Origin: Brachionus plicatilis
Taxonomy: Eukaryota > Rotifera > Eurotatoria > Ploima > Brachionidae
Assembly (NCBI GenBank): GCA_010279815.1
Contig: QEOQ01000015.1
Coordinates: 248,489 to 312,488, forward strand
Reading direction: 5' to 3'
DNA: 64,000 nucleotides
Part shown: one piece after another, positions 58,500-64,000 of the stretch
Position numbering within the stretch: position 1 is the stretch's first letter
Layout of the letters: each line of letters begins with the position of its first letter
The notes under the pieces: model-generated
What the model was told of the DNA's origin: nothing
Databases searched by the model: none
What the model saw: the letters and a program-made list of their open reading frames with translations, nothing else
Position numbers and translations under genes: made by a program

Positions 58500-58794
58500 T
58501 CATAAAAGTACAGAGCAAGTGGAATTGCCGGCCGATTTTCGCTTTTAACAATGGTGAGTATTTGATGAACAAATAACAACAGAGAAATATAACATTCTGT
58601 CAAATAAAAGCAGTGTCGAATTGAAAACATTCTCGATTATTAGAATCAAAAGCAGTTAAGGTCGATTACCTTTAACAAATCATCATTAATACCAATTTTT
58701 CGAATACCTGGTGCCGTAATTAACATGCTAGGAAAGCCAAAGGAAATATGCATTATGTGACAATTTGCTTGTGGAGTTCCTCTCCAAAATGATT
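58500..58794 (-). CDS. Candidate exons of an unknown minus-strand gene
   Basis: A likely exon at 58794-58670 is bounded by TTTAATAG and AAG-GTAATC and reads SFWRGTPQANCHIMHISFGF, then SMLITAPGIRKIGINDDLLK. After a roughly 80-nt intron a second stretch (about 58590-58500) continues in phase (KYSPLLKAKIGRQFHLLCTF). No family recognised, and no start or stop can be fixed. Confidence 0.3.
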
Positions 58795-58829
58795 CTATTA
58801 AAAAAAAAAAAGTTACAATTTGCGTTATC

Positions 58830-59617
58830 ATAAAAGGTGAATCTTTTTTGCTTGTTCAAAGAAGATAAATTATTAAATAAAACTTTAGATACTATGAAAA
58901 TCTTACATGTCTAAGTTTCCTTCATTGCTTTGCACCCCGGGAAAGATTTTTTTGTTTGCTACTTATGGACAAAATTTGGGATAACAATATTGACGGAAAT
59001 GTATATTGAAAACTTGCCAAATTTTATTTATCTTTATTGTTTACATGGATCAGAATCAAACACAAATTCATCATTATTATCAGATTTTTTTGCTAATCTA
59101 TCGGGCGCACAATAATGCTCGTCTGAAACTTTAATTAGAAAAAAATAAAGATAAGATAAAGATAAAATTTTGAAAAATTAGTTTTTGATACATAAATTTG
59201 TTTTTTTTCGAAAACAAATAATAATGGCTTTTAAATTTTTTTGAGTTTAATTTTTAAAATAGTTTTTTATTGAATTTATTTTAATTTACGAATATTAAAA
59301 ATATTTATTTTTGCTTAAATTACAACAATTTTATTGAAAATCCAATTCCAAATTTAATTTTATTTTTATCTCAAGAAAAAATAAAAAAAAAATTTTCTAA
59401 TTTTTTGGCATTTTATTTTTCGGTTTCAAATTAGCTCAATTTATTGGAAATTGACCAAAAAGAGGAACTTCAACTTAAAAATCATTTTACACAATAAACC
59501 ATTTAAAACCAGAACCTCATGCTTTAGTATGCAAGTTTTCACCCATTAGTTCAGAAGAAATAACTTTTCTGCCTCAGAGTTTTATAACTTTTAAGTTTTT
59601 AAAAAATTAATTTTAAT
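58830..59617. other. AT-rich region, one weak coding patch
   Basis: A plus-strand frame at 58930-59115 (LWTKFGITILTEMY, SESNTNSSLL) has no start context and no match I recognise. The remainder is AT-rich. Confidence 0.3.
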
Positions 59618-59625
59618 CTTTTTAT

Positions 59626-60217
59626 TAGTGTTGGGAACCGTACAAACGGCCGTTGATGCGGCCAAAAATTTTTTAAACCGGGAACAAGACCGCCTAGACG
59701 GACGGTTATAAAGGCGGACGGCCACTTTGGCGGCTAGGCCGGCAGCCAAAAATTAGGACCGCGAAGTTGGCCGGCCAAATCAAAGACGGATGACGAAATT
59801 TGCGATCAAACCATATCAGCGAAAAAAATTTCCTTAAGAGTAAGAAAATTGGCAAAATTTTTTTTTAAATAGAAAATGCCAAATATTTAAAAAAAAAATA
59901 ATTTTTCTTGAAAAAGCTAAATTTTTGAATTTATTTTTCTTGATTAGAGTTTAGAGATTTGTATGTAATATTTGAAAATTTTTCGTTTCTTTAAATTAAA
60001 AACTTAAAAGAACATCAATAATTTTTTCACAGAAATTTTTTACCGCTGATTTTGTCAGACCGCCAAAGTGGCCGTCCGTTTTAAAGCTGCCCGTACATTT
60101 GGCCGTCCGTCTATGTTTTGGCCGGCCACCTTCGCGGTCCAAATTTTTGGCCACCGGTCTGGCCGCCTTATTTTGGCCGCGTTCGGACCGGCCAGGCTTG
60201 GCCGCCGCCCAACACTA
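59626..60217. mobile_element. GC-rich hAT-type foldback element
   Basis: 592 bp between 8-bp target duplications CTTTTTAT (59618-59625 and 60218-60225). Termini TAGTGTTGGG and CCCAACACTA. The arms are unusually GC-rich with repeated GGCCG/CGGCC (GGCGGACGGCCACTTTGGCG facing its complement at about 60060). The centre is AT-rich and has no ORF. Confidence 0.9.
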
Positions 60218-60225
60218 CTTTTTAT

Positions 60226-60666
60226 TAATAAAGTTTTAAATTTTTAAACGATCTAAAAATTTGATTTTCTTCCCAAGCTAAGCTATTTATCTAAAAATTT
60301 TGGCAAATAATCAAAATTTGGTAATTAGCTAACTTTCTACAAACTTGTTTTTTCTTAATAATAAGAAAAGAAACGATTTTTAAATATCAATTAAAATAAA
60401 TCCAATAAAGAATAAGTTAGATAATTATTCAAAAATTGCATTAGAAGTTCCAACTGCTTCTTAAGAGATCCATTTTGCTTTAAAAAGAGCTTTGAGCAAA
60501 AATACAAAACTAATAGTTGGTCCAGAGTTCGGTAGATTGATGAAAAATGAGCGTGGTGCAAAATTAGAAGTTTTTTTGGGAATTAAGTATTTAAAATAAA
60601 TCTTAGATAATGGTCACAAAAAAATAAAATAAAAAAAAAAGATTTTTTTTCAAAAATTAAATTAAT
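60226..60666. other. Spacer with a possible copia-like remnant
   Basis: A short coding-like patch at about 60460-60590 (ALKRALSKNTKLIVGPEFGRLMKNERGAKLEVFLGIKYLK across frames) could be a degraded retroelement protein; too short to classify. Confidence 0.25.
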
Positions 60667-60674
60667 GGACACAT

Positions 60675-60967
60675 CAGAATTGTTTAAAAGTCACAAGTCT
60701 CAAGTCAAGTCCAAATCAGGACTTTTTTTTTTATATTTTCATTAAAAAGTCCAAGTCCAGGCTTTAAAATTTTGAATACTGAAGAAGAAATTTATGCGAA
60801 AATTGCAACAAAATTCTGTTATATGACAAATCTTTTGCATTAGACAACCCAAGAGTATATAAATTTTTTGATATGAAGCCTGATCTAGCAAATTTGAAAA
60901 AAAAGTCCGGACTTGGACTTTTTTTTTAATGACTTGGATTTTTTTTTGGCACTTTTAAACAACTCTG
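60675..60967. mobile_element. hAT MITE (CAGAGTTG family), independent insertion
   Basis: 293 bp with ends CAGAATTGTTTAAAAGTC and AAACAACTCTG, and an 8-bp target duplication GGACACAT (60667-60674 and 60968-60975). The flanks differ from the block B copies, so this is a separate transposition. Confidence 0.92.
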
Positions 60968-60975
60968 GGACACAT

Positions 60976-61470
60976 ATTGGGTGACCGTTCTTTTTCACTG
61001 AGATTAAAGTGTTTTCCTTTCATTTTAAAAAAAATTAAAATGTACATGTTATTGACCGTCATAAATTTGCATCTATCACCATTAAAATCCATTTGCTATT
61101 TTTTTGATCATTCAATCTAGATCGATTTATGTCATTTTGTAGGGAAGTTAAATCCATTTGACACAGTCTCCCACAGACAAAGTGCCAGTTTTAAGTCTAA
61201 GTCAAAAAAATTTAAAAAAAAATTAAAAAAGTTAAAAAAAGAATTTAAGTCATTGACTTGACTTGACTAAAAGTTTGAGTTTAAAAATTCCCAAGAAAAT
61301 TTTTTTCAGTCTCTCTCAAACATATTTTTATTCAAATTACAAAATAATTAAATTATTTTTTTTATTTTGGTTTGTTTAAATATGACCTGCTTTTTTATCT
61401 AATGTTAATAATCAAATAAAAATTAATTTTTTTCAAAGAGCTTCAACAAAATAAAAAATGCTAACCTGCT
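60976..61470. other. Spacer before block A'
   Basis: Contains AAGTCATTGACTTGACTTGA near 61248-61267, a motif also present around 54530-54580; otherwise AT-rich without a gene. Confidence 0.35.
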
Positions 61471-61742
61471 GGCCAGGTACATTGAGTTCAATACGACCGC
61501 ATTACATTTCATTAAAACCTAGCTGTGACTTAACAAAAAAATAAAAATAACTTGGGAAGTTGAGATCTTGGTAAAGGATCAATTATGTCATGGAAAAAAG
61601 GATGTTCGGAACAACATTTGTTTCAACCGAAACAAAACATTGAATTTCCTGTACTAAAAGGTACGCATCTTTAATTCTTTGATTAAAAATCTGGAAGAGA
61701 GTACAATATTCACACCTAGTTATCTATTCTAATTAATTGCCT

Positions 61743-61756
61743 GAGTATTTATACTC
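61743..61756 (+). promoter_or_regulatory. Possible TATA-type element upstream of nanos copy 2
   Basis: GAGTATTTATACTC, 89 bp upstream of the ATG, identical to that of copy 1, while the stretch between it and the ATG differs at several positions. Confidence 0.25.
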
Positions 61757-61845
61757 TTCAATTGCTGAGATTAGAGGCATCAAAATTTAAATAAACCATA
61801 ATTAATTTAATTAACTTGACAAAAATAAAATAAAAAAAATTAGCA

Positions 61846-62394
61846 ATGGAATACATTAGCAAAAGCAGCAACAGCAACATTAGTTTGGTACTTGGCTTAC
61901 AGCAATTTGTTGACTCGATCATCACAAGCGAACATCTTTTCAATTCAAGTCAAATAAGAAAAGCTAACAATTCTTGTTCAGTGTCACCAAATTCTTCAGT
62001 TGACTCATCTCTGTCTTCATCTACTGTCTCAAACAGTTTTTATTCCCAAGAGAATTTCATCACAAATAATCAATGTAAAATGAGACCATCCGAACTGATC
62101 AAATTTGATTTGGCAAAATATGCTACCAAAAGTGCTCGCATTTTGCAAAAGAATCCAAGCAAACAAATAATGTGCACATTCTGTAAGACAAATGGAGAAC
62201 CTGAACACATTTACAAATCTCATTCAATCAAGAATATTCAAGGACGAGTGACTTGTCCATTGCTGAAAGAGTATATTTGTCCAGCTTGTGGTCAATCAGG
62301 TGAAAATGCACACACAATTACGTATTGCAAACAATTCAAGACACAAAAGCGAGATAGAATTTTGATGGACTCAAAATTTAATTTTTTAATGTAA
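61846..62394 (+). CDS. nanos: Nanos homolog, copy 2
   Basis: 182 codons, single exon. The zinc finger keeps all eight ligands with canonical nanos spacing: CTFCKTNGEPEH, H at the tenth position before C, CPACG, then H-x4-C. Against copy 1 it has SSNSN for SNNSS near residue 8, a Thr for Pro in NFITNNQ, Met for Ile just before the first cysteine (QIMCTF), Gln for Lys in YCKQF, and four extra C-terminal residues (NFLM) from a one-base shorter T-run. The reading frame is otherwise undisturbed, so both copies may be translated. Nanos acts in germ cells as an RNA-binding translational repressor with Pumilio. Confidence 0.93.
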   Translation: MEYISKSSNSNISLVLGLQQFVDSIITSEHLFNSSQIRKANNSCSVSPNSSVDSSLSSSTVSNSFYSQENFITNNQCKMRPSELIKFDLAKYATKSARILQKNPSKQIMCTFCKTNGEPEHIYKSHSIKNIQGRVTCPLLKEYICPACGQSGENAHTITYCKQFKTQKRDRILMDSKFNFLM

Positions 62395-63185
62395 TACTTT
62401 TTCTTCTTCAATTATACTGCTATCTTCGTAATATTTTTTCTCGTGTTTTTTTTTTAAATTCTTTTCTTCATTAAAAAGTCTTTTCTATTTGGTGTTCTTT
62501 TTAAGGTCAAATTTTTTTTAATTTCTGGATTTTAATTTTTATTCTAGTTTGGTTTTGCCACTAAATGTTTAATTTAAATAAATTTTTGTTCTTATTGAAT
62601 GTTTAATTTTTATTTATTTTTTTAAAATTCGATTTCAATCTAAGAAAATATTATTCTTAAATAATTAACAGTCTAAATAAATCTAATAATATATTTGAAA
62701 TTGAAATTTGTTGCAAATAAAAATAAATTCAATATAATAAAATTGACAAGTTAAAATTTTAAATAATTTCATAGTTGGCATTTTTTGTGCAATAAAAGAA
62801 TGAAATAGTTTTTTGGTTAGAAAAGTAAAAAAAAATCAAATCACCGAAATCTAAAATCATGAAATAAACTAAATATCGAAATTTTCAATGTCAATTTGAC
62901 AACAAGTCGAAAAAAAAACGATTTTTTAAGAAATTTTAATCAAGTCTATAAAATGTAAACCAATCGAACTTTATAGACTAAAAAATATTTCAAGTTGAGT
63001 TGATATTTAGTGTTGATTAATTTAATAGTATGTGTTGCAAAATATTGTTAAATTAAATTGAAAAACTATTTTTTTAAAGACGATAAAACTTTCATTATAA
63101 ATTATTAAAAAAGTTTAGGTAAAAATTTTGATTTTATGAGCCTATACTATTTATAGTGTTTTGCTAGTGTTCTGTGTGTAAAGGT

Positions 63186-64000
63186 TAGAGAATTAATTAA
63201 TTATTGATTATTAATTATCTTATTAATTATTTTTTAAAAAATAATTTAAATTTAAAATATTTCTATTTAGACTTTTTTTTTATTCACAATTTTAAATCAA
63301 AGACAACATTTTCATCGTCTTCTTCTAATTTCATTGTTTTCAGCTTTATATAATTGCAATTAAACTAGTGATCAAATCAGAACTAAGAGAACTGTAATTT
63401 TGAAAACTTATTATTAATCTATCCGGTTGGAGAATTTTCAGGTTGATTTAAATTTGCTTTAAACTTAGAGCATATCTTTTTCTAAACTTTTAATATATTT
63501 TGCAAGCTTTAAATATCGAATTTGGTGCTGGAAATTTGGCTATAAAAAGGAAAATTTGAAAGAAAAATGTTTCTTTCTTTCTATTTATCAGAATTTTTCT
63601 ATTTTAAAGATGCATTGATTATTGACGAATTGTTTTTTTAGTTTAATTTTTTGTTGTTGCTAAAAAATTCCAACTTGACTTAGATTCGAACATTGATCAA
63701 TATTTAATCAACGACTTACCAAACTTGACTATTTAAATATTTAATTTTTGATCTATTTTATTACTAAAAAATTTCATTAAAAATAAAAATAATTGATGTA
63801 TTAGAAATTATTTATTTTTAAAAAAATTTTTTGGTCATTTTTGTGTGTGAGTGATTCACTCATAATCATTTGTTGAGTGCCTGGCACTCACACTCAAACT
63901 CGTCATTTTTTGCTACAGTATGTCTGTTCATATCCCAACGATTTTTACAGATTTTGAAAAAAGATTTTTAATTGAAGCCTTACAATGTTTAATTTTTATA
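63186..64000. other. Right flank, no gene recognised
   Basis: AT-rich. Near 63845-63900 there are GAGTGATTCACTC and GAGTGCCTGGCACTC, two short palindromes with a shared GAGTG that may be the end of another foldback repeat running out of the window. Confidence 0.35.

Larger units (their letters stand above)
61471..63185. repeat. Inverted duplication block A' (right copy)
   Basis: Reverse complement of 43150-45055 with scattered mismatches and small indels, lacking the truncated MITE of the left copy. Contains nanos copy 2 and its flanks. Confidence 0.9.

Overview
This window is very AT-rich eukaryotic nuclear DNA with introns. Most recognised introns are about 50-60 nt with GT..AG ends, a few are several kb, and genes are well separated. 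The gene set is that of a small ciliated animal: a radial-spoke protein, a cytoplasmic dynein intermediate chain, RagA, cytosolic aspartate aminotransferase, a rhodopsin-like GPCR, nanos, and LamG and chitin-binding exons. No gene names the taxon. Short introns, extreme AT content and a DUF1399/glycine-rich-domain gene would fit a monogonont rotifer such as Brachionus, but that is inference.

Left part (1-29 kb). The 3' end of an RSPH4A/6A-type gene (556-1461) is followed by a decayed pogo/Tigger transposon abutting a 94-bp copied piece of the next gene, then a 612-bp MITE with roughly 120-bp inverted ends. Next come a DUF1399 gene with a glycine/cysteine tail (4271-6940), foldback repeats, and a six-exon dynein intermediate chain (9751-18544) with two large introns, one holding a foldback element. 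A LINE remnant (about 20.0-21.5 kb) and a pogo-like MITE (21734-22089) precede a seven-TM membrane protein gene (25058-26631) and an aspartate aminotransferase gene (26818-28152) only 186 bp further on.

Middle (28.8-41.9 kb). This is a transposon graveyard: a LINE 3' end, a hAT-type foldback with an intact 8-bp target duplication that has swallowed a LINE (29186-33297), a deletion derivative of a Ty3/gypsy element, a 9-bp satellite, a second LINE with an intact RT catalytic motif, and a 163-bp MITE.

Right part (41.9-64 kb). After a single-exon GPCR gene, the sequence is organised as a broken, rearranged inverted duplication. Block A (43.15-45.06 kb), carrying a complete nanos gene on the minus strand, is repeated inverted at 61.47-63.19 kb with nanos on the plus strand. 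Block B (48.47-50.48 kb) recurs inverted at 54.68-56.77 kb and block C (51.50-52.20 kb) recurs inverted at 56.77-57.48 kb, joined in an order that a simple palindrome cannot give. Between the arms lie a LamG exon lacking its 5' part, a RagA gene lacking its last exon, a reverse-transcriptase fragment, a coiled-coil gene and transposase relics. Shared stop codons and unshared insertions give a relative history: a chitin-binding exon and a coiled-coil exon share the same stop in both copies, while a 66-bp SINE-like insertion and an RT fusion are found in one copy only. Both nanos reading frames are open and keep every zinc ligand.
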